NCBI RefSeq assembly: GCF_003751305.1
Contig: NZ_RJKV01000002.1
Coordinates: 186,001 to 250,000 of the forward strand
Direction of reading: 5' to 3'
DNA from: Stenotrophomonas rhizophila
GTDB lineage: Bacteria; Pseudomonadota; Gammaproteobacteria; Xanthomonadales; Xanthomonadaceae
Length of the DNA: 64,000 nt
Positions 1 through 8,390 of the stretch are shown here, piece by piece. The translations under genes were made by a program, and so were the position numbers. Under the pieces are notes generated by a model, which had not been told where the DNA came from, did not search any database, and saw nothing but the letters and a program-made list of their open reading frames with translations. Every line of letters starts with the position of its first letter. The stretch's first letter is position 1.

Positions 1-785
1 ACCAGCACGACCTGCGCGGGGTGAAGTTCAACTCCGGCGACCCCAGCCAGCCGTATGACAGCGGCGTGGAGTTCGGTGCCAAGGGCTGGTCCGAAGCACG
101 CTGGCGCACCGAGCATTCGGTGCAGCGCAACGGTGAGCTGTACCCCAGCCACGGCATCGGCCCGTGTGCGATGTACACCGGCATCAACCGTGGGAACCGC
201 TTCACCCATATCAACGCGTTCGCCAGCAAGGCGCGTGGCCTGCACGAGTACACCGTGGCCAAGAGCGGTGGCACCACCCACCCGAGTACCAAGGTGGCCT
301 TCAAGCTCGGCGACATCGTCACCACCACCCTGGCCTGCGAAAACGGCGAGACCATCCTGCTGCAGCACGATACCTCGCTGCCGCGCCCGTACTCGATGGG
401 GTTCCGCGTGCAGGGCACCAAGGGCCTGTGGATGGATGTGAACCAGTCCATCCACATCGAAGGGCGCAGCCCGCCGCACAAGTGGGAACCGTTCCAGGCC
501 TATCAGGACCAGTACGAGCACCCGCTGTGGAAGCAGCACGCCGCGACCGCCGCCAGCGCTGGCCACGGCGGCATGGACTGGTTCGTCATCCATGCCTTCG
601 TGGAGGCTCTCAAGGCCAAGGCACCGATGCCGATCGACATCTACGATGCAGTCACCTGGAGCGCGATCACGCCGCTGTCGGAGCAGTCCATCGCCAACAG
701 TTTTCAGACGCTGGAATTCCCGGATTTCACCGCCGGCCTGTGGAACCAGCGCAAGCCGATCTTTGCGTTTGATGGGACGTACTGA
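1..785 (+). CDS. Gfo/Idh/MocA-type oxidoreductase, GH109 alpha-N-acetylgalactosaminidase family (5' truncated)
   Basis: The window opens inside this gene; the frame is open from base 3 to a TGA at 783-785, so about 260 C-terminal residues are visible. The stretch containing HGIGPCAMYTGINRGNRF, a central ENGETILLQHDTSLPRPYS segment and a C-terminal YDAVTWSAITPLSEQS resembles the C-terminal domain of GH109 NAD-dependent glycosidases (family knowledge). These enzymes keep NAD bound and cleave sugar bonds by an oxidation-elimination mechanism. The N-terminal Rossmann fold, and any Tat signal, lies outside the window. The GTG at 21 is internal, not the start. The exact substrate cannot be read from this part; a plain Gfo/Idh/MocA dehydrogenase is the alternative. 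Confidence 0.75.
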   Translation, partial: QHDLRGVKFNSGDPSQPYDSGVEFGAKGWSEARWRTEHSVQRNGELYPSHGIGPCAMYTGINRGNRFTHINAFASKARGLHEYTVAKSGGTTHPSTKVAFKLGDIVTTTLACENGETILLQHDTSLPRPYSMGFRVQGTKGLWMDVNQSIHIEGRSPPHKWEPFQAYQDQYEHPLWKQHAATAASAGHGGMDWFVIHAFVEALKAKAPMPIDIYDAVTWSAITPLSEQSIANSFQTLEFPDFTAGLWNQRKPIFAFDGTY

Positions 786-923
786 GCGATATCGCCCGCC
801 ATCGTCCTGTTACGCGTGGACTGCACAGTAATCCCCCACCGGACGATCCTTTGTCGCATCGCCTGTGCGGCACCCGAGCCGGTGCCGCGCAGGGGCGCGG
901 CCTTGCAATGGACGGCGAGCAGA

Positions 924-1337
924 CTATCGCGTCGACTTGATCGGACTGATTCGACCGCTCGACGCTCGCAAATGCGGAATCTTGAACAGCGAGCCGGCAC
1001 TGGTGAGCTCCGCGAGCTGCATCATCTTGGGCCACCACTCCAGCAGCCTCGCCGCAAAATCGTAAGGCCCCAGCGTCTGCCAGCCTTTGGCCAGTACGAA
1101 TACGGTCAGGCCCAGCCGCGCTATCGCTTCCCGTTCTGCAGGACGACGGTGATGATGATCCTGAGTGACGTGTACGGAGATGCCCCGGCGAATGGCTTCG
1201 TCGAAAAGCGCCAGGTCCTTTGTTCCTTTGGACACAAACTCGCGAACGTGTACGACTTCATGGCCTTCAACGCGGGCAATGGAATCGATGGATCTGGCCA
1301 GAGCCGGCGGAAGGTTCTCGTCAATCTGCGCCTTCAA
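924..1337 (-). CDS. DUF5615 / PIN-like toxin of a type II toxin-antitoxin pair
   Basis: A 137-residue protein beginning MKAQIDENLPPALA, the usual N-terminal acidic motif of DUF5615 (COG4634) PIN-like proteins, in which an early Asp belongs to the presumed nuclease centre. Later segments (HEVVHVREF; ISVHVTQDHH) match the position of the second acidic site and the strand that follows it. The start overlaps the end of the upstream DUF433 gene by four bases (ATGA, 1334-1337), so the two are probably translationally coupled. The last 25 or so residues (from about HLRASSGR) look unlike the family and may be a tail added by drift. RNase activity is inferred from the family only. Confidence 0.75.
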   Translation of the reverse strand: MKAQIDENLPPALARSIDSIARVEGHEVVHVREFVSKGTKDLALFDEAIRRGISVHVTQDHHHRRPAEREAIARLGLTVFVLAKGWQTLGPYDFAARLLEWWPKMMQLAELTSAGSLFKIPHLRASSGRISPIKSTR

Positions 1338-2038
1338 GGCGCTACCTGCCTTTCGAAGGCAATGGCTTTGCGCACTTCTGCCAGCGAAACATCGTAAAGG
1401 CGAGCAACGCGATGTTCATCGCCATCTGCGGCACGCAGCGCTTCGACGATGGCGATGGTCGGCACGCCAGACTGCTCCAAGATGGGTTGGCCGAAACTAC
1501 GCTCCGGGTCGAAGACCACGACGCGCGAGCCCTTCATCGGGAACCAACGGGCTGCCTTGTCATCGACATTGAGTTCGATGCCCTCACGCAACGAAGGCGC
1601 GATGATCTTCTTCATCACGTCTTGGCGCTTGACGACGTCAACCAGTGCAGCATCACCGCTCTCATCGAGCAGCTCCATGAAGATACGGCGCCCGTCAGTT
1701 TTGAACGTGGTGCTGGTGAACGGGTACTGTTTGCCGAGCCGCTCGTGCAGTTCGTCTATCGTGCGCCGGACAAGATTCAACGGCACGCCGCATGCGACGA
1801 AGGTCCGGACAAAGCGAAGTTCGATCAGATCGCGGAACCCGATCCCGTCAATTCCGCTACCTGCCCATTGTGGTGGCCAGAGTGGGGCGTGCACCGCGCT
1901 GTACTCGCCCTGACGACTTGAATAGCCCTTGAGCCAACGGCGCAACTCGCTTGGTTTGCCACCAATGAACCGTGCGGCATCGGCGTACGAGTACAGACCG
2001 AGGCCGAACGTCTCCTGCGCTGGCAGAGCGGTTCCCAT
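1334..2038 (-). CDS. DUF433 antitoxin with N-terminal MerR-like DNA-binding domain
   Basis: 234 residues. The N terminus (YSYADAARFIGGKPSELRRW, about 17-36) looks like a MerR-type helix-turn-helix; residues 60-110 form a helical linker (FRDLIELRFVRTF); the C-terminal 75 or so residues (VVFDPERSFGQPILEQSGVP then VARLYDVSLAEVRKAIAFE) are a DUF433 domain, a winged-helix fold common in antitoxins paired with DUF5615 toxins. The more usual DUF433 antitoxin is only about 75-100 residues, so this one carries its own extra DNA-binding module and probably represses its operon. It precedes and overlaps the toxin gene. The start codon sits in a 10-bp palindrome (2033-2042), a possible autoregulatory site. 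Confidence 0.75.
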   Translation of the reverse strand: MGTALPAQETFGLGLYSYADAARFIGGKPSELRRWLKGYSSRQGEYSAVHAPLWPPQWAGSGIDGIGFRDLIELRFVRTFVACGVPLNLVRRTIDELHERLGKQYPFTSTTFKTDGRRIFMELLDESGDAALVDVVKRQDVMKKIIAPSLREGIELNVDDKAARWFPMKGSRVVVFDPERSFGQPILEQSGVPTIAIVEALRAADGDEHRVARLYDVSLAEVRKAIAFERQVAP

Positions 2039-2191
2039 GGGATGAGTCTACTCAATGTCCGACAGCACGGAGGTGCCTGATTCCCAACGTGGGACGTGCG
2101 CATCACAACCGATGCGACGGAATGCTGGCTATGGTGGCCTCGGGAGTGGCAGGTCTGTGACAGGCACGCACAGCCAAAAGCATGGCAAGGA

Positions 2192-2268
2192 TGGTGCGCC
2201 CGGAGGGATTCGAACCCCCGACCAATGGCTTCGGAAGCCACTACTCTATCCGGCTGAGCTACGAGCGC
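2192..2268 (-). tRNA. tRNA-Arg (anticodon CCG)
   Basis: The minus strand folds as a complete 77-nt tRNA. The 7-bp acceptor stem is GCGCTCG with CGGGCGC, discriminator A and an encoded CCA (2192-2194). There is a D arm (AGCTCAGCCGGATAGAGT), an anticodon loop TTCCGAA closed by TGGC/GCCA, and a T arm with GTTCGAATCCC. The centre of the loop reads CCG, which decodes the Arg codon CGG. It stands alone between the toxin-antitoxin pair and ubiA; no integrase or duplicated 3' end is visible beside it. Confidence 0.97.
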
Positions 2269-2426
2269 GTTGTGTCCTGCGTCCCGCCGGGCCGCCTGAT
2301 GGGGCCACGGACCGCCAAAGCGGCGCGGGAGGAGCATTCTATCCGTAAACGCCGCGCAGGTCTGCCCCCTGTACCGACGTGCCCGGCGACGGCGCGCCCG
2401 ACCAGCCCAGGCGGTATCCTTTACCG

Positions 2427-3320
2427 ATGGCTTACGAACGTTTTGAAGCGCCCGAGGCGGCGCCCCCGTCGCGCTGGCGGCACTACTGGAAACTGATGCG
2501 CGCCGACCGCCCGATCGGCACCCTGCTGCTGCTCTGGCCCACCTGGTGGGCGCTGTGGCTGGCCTCCGGCGGGCCGCCGCCGCTGTGGACGCTGTTCGTG
2601 TTCACCGCCGGCGTCTGGCTGACCCGCTCGGCCGGCTGTGTGATCAACGATTACGCCGACCGCTGGCTGGACCCGCACGTCAAGCGCACCAAGGACCGCC
2701 CGCTGGCCAGCGGCGCTGTCTCCGGCCGCGAGGCGCTGGCCCTGTTCGCCGGGCTGATGATCGTCGCCTTCGCCCTGGTGCTGACCCTGAACTGGCTCAC
2801 CATCGGCATGAGCTTCATCGGCGTGTTCCTGGCCGCCAGCTACCCCTACCTCAAGCGCTACACCCACCTGCCGCAGGTCTATCTCGGCATGGCCTTCGGC
2901 TGGGGCATCCCCATGGCCTTCGCCGCGGTGCAGGGCGAGGTGCCGGTCATTGGCTGGCTGCTGTACGGCGCCAACATCCTGTGGTCCACCGCGTATGACA
3001 CCTGGTATGCCATGGTCGACCGCGATGACGACCTGAAGATGGGCTCGCATTCCACCGCGATCCTCTTCGGGGATCTGGACCTGGTCATCCAAGGCATTCT
3101 CTACGCGCTGTTCCTGGCCACGATGGCGCTGGTCGGCCTGCGCGCCGGCCTGGGCGTCTATTACGGCCTCGGCGTGGGCGTGGCCGCCGGCCTGATCGCC
3201 TACGAGTTCTGGATCGCCCGCAAGCGCGAGCGCGACCCGTGCTTCAAGGCGTTCCTGCACAACAACTGGGTAGGTGCGGCGCTGTTCGCCGGCATCGCGG
3301 TATCGCTGGCGCTGCGCTGA
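2427..3320 (+). CDS. ubiA: 4-hydroxybenzoate octaprenyltransferase
   Basis: 297 residues from the ATG at 2427 ([10 protein letters not shown]). It is an integral membrane prenyltransferase that attaches the polyprenyl tail to 4-hydroxybenzoate, the second step of ubiquinone synthesis. Both Asp-rich Mg2+/diphosphate motifs of the UbiA superfamily are present: [20 protein letters not shown] (NDxxDxxxD) and [20 protein letters not shown]. About eight hydrophobic segments follow the [20 protein letters not shown] opening that is typical of the family. An upstream in-frame ATG at 2379 is less likely because it adds an uncharacteristic Pro/Arg-rich leader. ubiK lies 8 kb downstream in the same window. 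Confidence 0.97.
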   Translation: MAYERFEAPEAAPPSRWRHYWKLMRADRPIGTLLLLWPTWWALWLASGGPPPLWTLFVFTAGVWLTRSAGCVINDYADRWLDPHVKRTKDRPLASGAVSGREALALFAGLMIVAFALVLTLNWLTIGMSFIGVFLAASYPYLKRYTHLPQVYLGMAFGWGIPMAFAAVQGEVPVIGWLLYGANILWSTAYDTWYAMVDRDDDLKMGSHSTAILFGDLDLVIQGILYALFLATMALVGLRAGLGVYYGLGVGVAAGLIAYEFWIARKRERDPCFKAFLHNNWVGAALFAGIAVSLALR

Positions 3321-3326
3321 GGTGGC

Positions 3327-3430
3327 CACCCGACCAACGGTCGGGTGCTACCCGTAACGCGCGCAGTGGTAGTGCCGGCCGTTGGCCGGCTCCCGATCAC
3401 CTCGCAGAGCCGGGCAGCGCCCGGCACTAC
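3327..3430. repeat. SMAG/REP-type GTAG palindromes (one single unit plus an inverted pair)
   Basis: A minus-strand unit at 3327-3351 (arms CACCCGACC / GGTCGGGTG, headed by GTAG) is followed by an inverted pair. That pair runs from GTAG at 3369 (GTAGTGCCGGCCGTTGGCC) to CTAC ending at 3430. The units lie between ubiA and the fatty-acid transporter gene. Such palindromes may stop exonucleases or act as weak terminators; they are thought to be moved by RAYT (Y1) transposases, none of which is encoded here. Confidence 0.85.
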
Positions 3431-3505
3431 GACCATTAGGCGACTGACAGCGCTGTTCCCAACGCCCAGAATCGCTCCCATTGAATGATCGGGGAGGGCG
3501 GGGCC

Positions 3506-4930
3506 ATGAATACGTCGACGGTGGTGCAGGACGGCTGGATGGCGCGCGCGGCACTGCGCTCGGCGGCCTGGGCGGAAAAATGGTTCCCTGACGCCTACGT
3601 GTTCGCGGTACTCGGCGTGGTCATCGTCGCGGCCGCCGCGATGGGCTTCGGTGCGACCCCGCAGGCCACCGCCACGGCATTCGGTGAAGGCTTCTGGAGC
3701 CTGATCCCCTTCACCATGCAGATGGCCTTCGTGGTCATCGGCGGCTATGCGGTGGCGACCGCACCGATCGTGGCGCGCTTCATCGAGCTGCTGGCCCGTG
3801 TGCCCAAGACCGGCCGTGGCGCGGTGGTCTATGTCGGCCTGATCAGCATGCTCGCCTCGCTGCTCAGCTGGGGCTTCTCGCTGGTGTTCGGCGGGCTGCT
3901 GGTGCGCGCGCTGGCCCGTCGTGAATCACTCAACATGGACTACCGCGCCGCCGGTGCCTCGGCCTACCTCGGCCTCGGCGCGGTCTGGGCGATGGGCCTG
4001 AGCTCCTCGGCCGCCCAGCTGCAGGCCAACCCGGCCAGCATGCCGCCCGGCCTGGTGGAAATCACCGGCGTGCTGCCCTTCACCGAGACGATCTTCCTGT
4101 GGCAGTCGATCGCGCTGACATCCGCACTGATCCTGGTGTCGCTGCTGATTGCCTGGCTGACCGCACCCGGCGCCGCCACCGCGCGCACCGCCAAGGACTT
4201 CGAAGGCGCCGCCCGCGCCGAGGCCGAGCCGCTGCAGCCGCGCACCCGCCCCGGCGAGTGGCTGGAGTACAGCCCGCTGCTGACCGTGCTGCTCTCGCTG
4301 CTCGCGTTCGGCTGGCTGTTCGGCGAGTTCGCGAGCAAGCCGGTGGTCACCGCCATCGCCAACCTCAACACCTACAACTTCCTGTTCATCTCGCTCGGCC
4401 TGCTGCTGCACTGGCGCCCGCGCAGCTTCCTCAACGCGGTGGCCAAGGCCGTCCCCAGCACCACCGGCGTGCTGATCCAGTTCCCGCTGTACGGCGGCAT
4501 CGCGATGATCCTCACCCACGCCACCGGCAGTGGCGATGAGACCCTCGCCCATCGCCTCTCCACGTTGTTCGTGCACATCGCCACCACCGACACCTTCGCG
4601 CTGGTGATGGGCGTCTACTCGGCGGTGCTCGGCTTCTTCGTGCCCTCCGGCGGCGGCAAGTGGATCATTGAGGCGCCGTACGTGATGCAGGCGGCCAACG
4701 AACTCAAGGCCCACCTGGGCTGGGCGGTGCAGGTCTACAACGCGGCCGAGGCGCTGCCGAACCTGATCAACCCGTTCTGGATGCTGCCGCTGCTGGGCGT
4801 ACTCGGCCTGAAGGCCCGCGACATCGTCGGCTTCACCTTCATACAGCTGCTGGTGCACATCCCGCTGGTGCTTGGCCTGTTGTGGCTGCTCGGCATGACG
4901 CTGACCTACGTGCCGCCGGTGATGCCGTGA
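3506..4930 (+). CDS. short-chain fatty acid transporter, AtoE/TIGR00366 family
   Basis: 474 residues from ATG 3506 (MNTSTVVQDGWMARA), preceded by the purine-rich GGGGAGGGCGGGG. An in-frame ATG at 3485 is possible but would lose that ribosome site. The protein is almost wholly hydrophobic with about 11-12 membrane segments. It has family signatures: a first segment after AEKWFPDAYVFAVLGV, a conserved SWGFSLVFGGLL, and near the C terminus PSGGGKWIIEAPYVMQAA and EALPNLINPFWMLPLLG. Members import short-chain fatty acids such as acetoacetate or butyrate, by family assignment. No ato catabolic genes lie beside it, so the substrate is open. Confidence 0.88.
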   Translation: MNTSTVVQDGWMARAALRSAAWAEKWFPDAYVFAVLGVVIVAAAAMGFGATPQATATAFGEGFWSLIPFTMQMAFVVIGGYAVATAPIVARFIELLARVPKTGRGAVVYVGLISMLASLLSWGFSLVFGGLLVRALARRESLNMDYRAAGASAYLGLGAVWAMGLSSSAAQLQANPASMPPGLVEITGVLPFTETIFLWQSIALTSALILVSLLIAWLTAPGAATARTAKDFEGAARAEAEPLQPRTRPGEWLEYSPLLTVLLSLLAFGWLFGEFASKPVVTAIANLNTYNFLFISLGLLLHWRPRSFLNAVAKAVPSTTGVLIQFPLYGGIAMILTHATGSGDETLAHRLSTLFVHIATTDTFALVMGVYSAVLGFFVPSGGGKWIIEAPYVMQAANELKAHLGWAVQVYNAAEALPNLINPFWMLPLLGVLGLKARDIVGFTFIQLLVHIPLVLGLLWLLGMTLTYVPPVMP

Positions 4931-5198
4931 TCGTCATCTGCGCGTCATCTGCACTCTCAGGCTCAACCATGCCCTGTTCAGTGGCGCGTCGAGGGGGTTT
5001 GCAAGGCAGTGGAATAAGGGAATTCGAACCGTTCATAAGCAGGGAAACCCCTACTGCTGCATGGGCCCTGACAGTGCGGAAGACGTCGGCGCGGATGCGT
5101 TGACGTGTTCGTATGCAAACCCGCACACGTCGTTAACCTGCCGCTGCAGAGGATGGCCCCGACCGCGACATTCCGTTTGCGGCAACCGGAGAATCGAG

Positions 5199-5342
5199 AT
5201 GGCTCAGCAGAACCAGCAGAACCCGAATCAGCGCGGTGAACAGCAGGAACGCGGTCGCGACCAGCAGCAGCAACAGCAGCAGGAACAGCAGCAGCGCAAC
5301 CAGAACCAGCAGCAGGGCGGCCAGCAGGACGAGGAAGAGTGA
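5199..5342 (+). CDS. 47-residue Gln/Asn-rich low-complexity peptide
   Basis: MAQQNQQNPNQRGEQQERGR then a run of seven Gln; about half of all residues (23 of 47) are Gln and the peptide ends GGQQDEEE. There are no hydrophobic residues to speak of, so it should be soluble and disordered. The ATG at 5199 has a plausible Shine-Dalgarno (CGGAGAA) 7 nt upstream, and a strong hairpin follows the stop by 24 nt, so it looks like a self-contained expressed unit. The codons are mostly CAG with some AAC. I do not recognise a function. Similar tiny polar proteins elsewhere are often stress-related, which is only an analogy. Confidence 0.65.
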   Translation: MAQQNQQNPNQRGEQQERGRDQQQQQQQEQQQRNQNQQQGGQQDEEE

Positions 5343-5366
5343 GCCCAGCCGGCTGTTGTGTGAACT

Positions 5367-5390
5367 GAAGCCCCGCTACGGCGGGGCTTC
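5367..5390. terminator. bidirectional hairpin terminator between the Gln-rich gene and the VOC gene
   Basis: A perfect 10-bp stem, GAAGCCCCGC / GCGGGGCTTC, with loop TACG. It lies between two genes that converge on it (stops at 5342 and 5407). The downstream T content is modest on the plus strand (CGTTCGTTCGG). Confidence 0.75.
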
Positions 5391-5406
5391 GTTCGTTCGG
5401 GCCTGC

Positions 5407-6078
5407 TCAGGCCGAGCGCAGGTGCCAGCCCAGTGCTGCGTCTTCCACAGCCGCCCCAGGCACCACGTCATGCAGCACAACGCGGAGGCGGCGCGCATTC
5501 GGCAGCACTTTCTGCTCCGGGAACCAGCGGCGCGTCGCATCGACCACGATCAACAGGCCTTCGTCATCGCCGAGTGGTGCGAAGTGCGGCGTGGGCTGTG
5601 ACAACGGATTCAACCCGAAGGCCGCCTCGGCCTTCGCCTGCACTTCGCCCACGTGTTCAGCGGGCAGGCCGACCTCGCTGATGCAGGTCATCTCGCTGCC
5701 ATGGAACTCGCCCTGACGCTCGCCGGCAGGCAAGCGCCGCCGCGCGATCAACTCCAGGATCAGACCGTCCGGGCCGGTGAAATAGATCGACTCCGAATCC
5801 CAGCGACCATCGAACGTAAAGTGGTCATGGCCTTTCAGATCGCGCTGCAGGGTGGCGCGCGCTTTGAGCCAGTCGGTAGCCGCCTCGAATCGATTGGCCG
5901 GTACGTTGAACGCCAGGTGCACACCGCCGACCGGGTTCGATCCTGCGGGTTGCAGCTGCAGGGTGCTCCAGCCGATGCGCACGGCCGAGCCCTCGACCGG
6001 CAGCTGAAGTTCATCGCGGAAGTACGCCACGGTGGCGGCGACATCGGACACGGGAAGATCGATATGGTGGATGCGCAT
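5407..6078 (-). CDS. VOC-fold (glyoxalase/dioxygenase superfamily) protein
   Basis: 223 residues from the ATG at 6078 (MRIHHIDLPVSDVAATVAYF), with GGAG 9-12 nt upstream. Residues 1-115 form one VOC module: an N-terminal HIDLPVSD metal-ligand strand, GGVHLAFNV, and IYFTGPDGLILELIARR, whose Glu is the usual last metal ligand. The second half (LVVDATRRWFPEQK and so on) looks like a degenerate second module. VOC proteins bind a divalent metal and act on small thiol, aromatic or antibiotic substrates; which one cannot be told. The gene is divergent from the GST gene at 6275, a pairing that hints at electrophile detoxification (inference). Confidence 0.8.
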   Translation of the reverse strand: MRIHHIDLPVSDVAATVAYFRDELQLPVEGSAVRIGWSTLQLQPAGSNPVGGVHLAFNVPANRFEAATDWLKARATLQRDLKGHDHFTFDGRWDSESIYFTGPDGLILELIARRRLPAGERQGEFHGSEMTCISEVGLPAEHVGEVQAKAEAAFGLNPLSQPTPHFAPLGDDEGLLIVVDATRRWFPEQKVLPNARRLRVVLHDVVPGAAVEDAALGWHLRSA

Positions 6079-6274
6079 GGTGGTGCAATTCTCCACATGG
6101 ATACGTCGACATTCTGCCGCAGATGCGTGTGTCTCAGTGATGAACCCGATGCACCACAAGCCGATCGCGGTCACCCATCACCGGGCATTGCTGCCGCATT
6201 TGCTACAACGATGTATCGATGCCGGGACGCACCACCGGCGCACCACACACCACTATCAGAGGAGTCGTCCCGCG

Positions 6275-7225
6275 ATGGGCATGCTGGTCGAGGGAACATG
6301 GCAGGAAGGCACCGCGGGTGCCGCTGACAAGGACGGTCATTTCAAGCGCGAGGAATCCACCTTCCGCGATTGGTTGAGCGCCGACGGCAGTGCTGGCCCG
6401 AATGGCGAGCCTGGTGTCAAAGCGGCGCCTGGGCGGTTCCGCCTGTATGTAAGTCTCGCCTGCCCGTGGGCACATCGCACGTTGATCGTGCGCGCGCTGA
6501 AGGGCTTGGAAGATCTGGTGCCGGTGTCGGTGGTCAACTGGCACATGGCCGAGCAGGGTTGGAACTTTGAGCCCGGCCCGCAGGTGACGCCGGAGCCCGA
6601 ACGCGGTGCACGCTATCTGCATGAACTGTATGCCGCCGCCAAGCCGGGAATGACCGGCAAGGTGACCGTGCCGGTGCTCTGGGATCGCGAGCGCGGGAGG
6701 ATCGTCAGCAATGAATCGGCGGACATCATCCGGATGTTCAACACTGCCTATGACGGGTTGGGTGCGAAAGCCGGTGACTTCTATCCGGCAGCGCTGCGTG
6801 CTGAGATCGACGCGATCAACGAACGCGTCTATGCCACCGTCAACAACGGCGTGTACCAAGCGGGTTTTGCGTCAACGCAGGAGGCGTACGAAGAGGCCAT
6901 CGGGCCTTTGTTCGATTCACTCAGCTGGTTGGGCGAGCGCCTTCAGCGACGCGAGTGGCTGGTGGGCGATGCCATGACCGAAGCCGATATCCGTCTGTTC
7001 ACCACCTTGATCCGCTTCGATTCGGTCTACTACGTGCACTTCAAGTGCAACGTGCGGCGCATTGCGGACTTCGCTGGCCTGCATGCGTTCGTGGCGCGGA
7101 TGATGGCGATTCCCGAGGTGGCGGATACGGTGAACTTCCAGCACATCAAGCATCACTATTACGAGAGCCATGGGCATCTCAATCCGTCGGGGATCGTGCC
7201 GGTGGGGCCGGAGCGGGCTTACTGA
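6275..7225 (+). CDS. glutathionyl-hydroquinone reductase-like glutathione S-transferase (Xi class, YqjG type)
   Basis: 316 residues from ATG 6275 (MGMLVEGTWQEG), with AGAGGAG upstream. The family signature SLACPWAHRTLIVRALKGL contains the catalytic Cys (CPWAHR) that reduces glutathionyl-hydroquinones with glutathione. Further family marks are the N-terminal FKREESTFRDWLS, VPVLWDRERGRIVSNESADI, LGERLQRREWLVGDAMTEAD and the C-terminal HYYESHGHLNPSGIVPVGP. Length (about 315-330) and domain order, an N-terminal thioredoxin fold then an all-helical domain, are complete. It is cytosolic and probably recycles oxidised quinones. Confidence 0.92.
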   Translation: MGMLVEGTWQEGTAGAADKDGHFKREESTFRDWLSADGSAGPNGEPGVKAAPGRFRLYVSLACPWAHRTLIVRALKGLEDLVPVSVVNWHMAEQGWNFEPGPQVTPEPERGARYLHELYAAAKPGMTGKVTVPVLWDRERGRIVSNESADIIRMFNTAYDGLGAKAGDFYPAALRAEIDAINERVYATVNNGVYQAGFASTQEAYEEAIGPLFDSLSWLGERLQRREWLVGDAMTEADIRLFTTLIRFDSVYYVHFKCNVRRIADFAGLHAFVARMMAIPEVADTVNFQHIKHHYYESHGHLNPSGIVPVGPERAY

Positions 7226-7241
7226 GGCGGCTGCCAATCCA

Positions 7242-7718
7242 TCACCGAGCGGGCCCTGGGGTCACCACCGGCACGGACGCCAACAGCCGCTCAAACCGTC
7301 GGCGCTGCGCTGCGTCCATCTCCCGGAACGGTACCGGCATCGCGCCGCCCTCTACCAGTTCGATGAGATAAGCCGCCTGCAACCGCTGCACGTGCTTCAC
7401 CTGGTGCCATGTTCGGAAGGCAGTCCTGCCTTTGCTTGTGCGCGATATGCCTGCCGCACTGAAGACGAACGCACAGCGACCGACGCGGAGCATCTTCCAG
7501 GCAAAGATCGGCGGCACCACAACGGCCAGGACGGCTCTCTGCACGCTCGGCCAGCTCCAAGGGCTGGCGCGATTCAGATGCTCGTTCCGGGCCACCATGT
7601 CCATCGCAATGACTTCAAGCAGCAGCTGCCGATACTCCGCAAGCTGGTACGACACGTCGATCTCGATGCGCGGACCTGTGTGCTCCACATAGCCTCCTTG
7701 GATGTGTTTGGACGTCAT
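7242..7718 (-). CDS. YcxB-like protein
   Basis: About 158 residues from the ATG at 7718 (MTSKHIQGGYVEH); an in-frame ATG at 7724 is equally possible and neither has a strong ribosome site. A hydrophobic segment (AVLAVVVPPIFAW) precedes a C-terminal half, GRTAFRTWHQVKHVQRLQ then AMPVPFREMDAAQRRRFERL, which matches the YcxB-like domain of unknown function. It lies 59 nt after the orphan gene at 7778-8269 on the same strand, so the two may form a unit. Its function is unknown. Confidence 0.6.
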   Translation of the reverse strand: MTSKHIQGGYVEHTGPRIEIDVSYQLAEYRQLLLEVIAMDMVARNEHLNRASPWSWPSVQRAVLAVVVPPIFAWKMLRVGRCAFVFSAAGISRTSKGRTAFRTWHQVKHVQRLQAAYLIELVEGGAMPVPFREMDAAQRRRFERLLASVPVVTPGPAR

Positions 7719-7777
7719 CGCCATTGCAGCAAGGTGCCACGTTCCGTGTGTCGCTGAGCGCTGCTGAAGACAGTGTT

Positions 7778-8269
7778 TCACTTCTGGGAACGGTGCTGGG
7801 CAATGTGTGCGAAGAGGGTCTTCGTGCCGATGTTCTGGAACGCCTGCGTCGTGGTATAGGCGCTGATGGCATTGTTTCGGGGCCCGGACGCCACTATTCC
7901 TCGAGACTCCGCTTCGACGAATGCCGCGCGACGCTCGTCCTCAGTGAAGACCGCATTGGTATTGGCTATCACTCCCATGAGGAGCGTTCCCTCAAGCGGC
8001 TTGAACGGGTTGATCCTGGAATTCCCTGATAGGTAGTCGGAGGCCAGCTTCGCGAGCGCTGTGCGCATCTCATCGGTAGGGCTGTTGGCTGCAGAGCGTA
8101 TGGCGGCATCGGGTGTCTGTGTAAGCGCCGCGCTGAGGTGGGTTCTGGCATCCCCTGCTCGTGGTGGCGGATTGGTCGCAGCCGAATGCCGCGGTGCCGT
8201 AGCGCTGGCAGAGGGGCGGGCAGCAACGGCAGACGAAGCGATGCGTCCAAGGCCTGCGGTATTTTTCAT
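7778..8269 (-). CDS. orphan protein with disordered Ala/Ser/Pro-rich N terminus
   Basis: 163 residues from the ATG at 8269 (MKNTAGLGRIASSAVAAR), with GGAG 12-15 nt upstream. The open frame continues to 8551, but that Arg/Trp-rich extension is the shadow of comM. Residues 1-55 are rich in Ala, Ser, Arg and Pro and look disordered. Residues 60-163 look folded (MRTALAKLASDYLSGNSR; INPFKPLEGTLLMGVIANT; DERRAAFVEAESRGIVASG; the C terminus ends LFAHIAQHRSQK). I do not recognise the family. A disordered secretion-like N terminus on a small soluble domain recalls effectors, but no secretion locus, chaperone gene or other support is present. Confidence 0.6.
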   Translation of the reverse strand: MKNTAGLGRIASSAVAARPSASATAPRHSAATNPPPRAGDARTHLSAALTQTPDAAIRSAANSPTDEMRTALAKLASDYLSGNSRINPFKPLEGTLLMGVIANTNAVFTEDERRAAFVEAESRGIVASGPRNNAISAYTTTQAFQNIGTKTLFAHIAQHRSQK

Positions 8270-8390
8270 GCGTAGCGTCTCTCCATGTGTTTCGTGCTCC
8301 CGGCAGGCAACGTTTGTGCTGGAGCGCGAGGGCCTACGTGGATGGCAGATCTGTTGCGTGGCGTGGGATGTGGCGGTCGCTGATGCACTG

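Noticed and set aside
2421..3329. long minus-strand open frame opposite ubiA
   Set aside because: Antisense shadow of a GC-rich gene, rich in His/Arg/Gly/Gln and without domain features; the same holds for 13962-15152, 16647-18227, 25034-26743, 36947-38557 and 49396-51255.
3360..3432. possible terminator of ubiA
   Set aside because: The stem is a SMAG/REP element without a U tract, so it is listed as a repeat; it might still affect termination.
5010..5052. T-arm-like sequence (GGGAATTCGAACC) suggesting a tRNA fragment or att site
   Set aside because: The surrounding bases do not form an acceptor or T stem, and no integrase or second copy is present.
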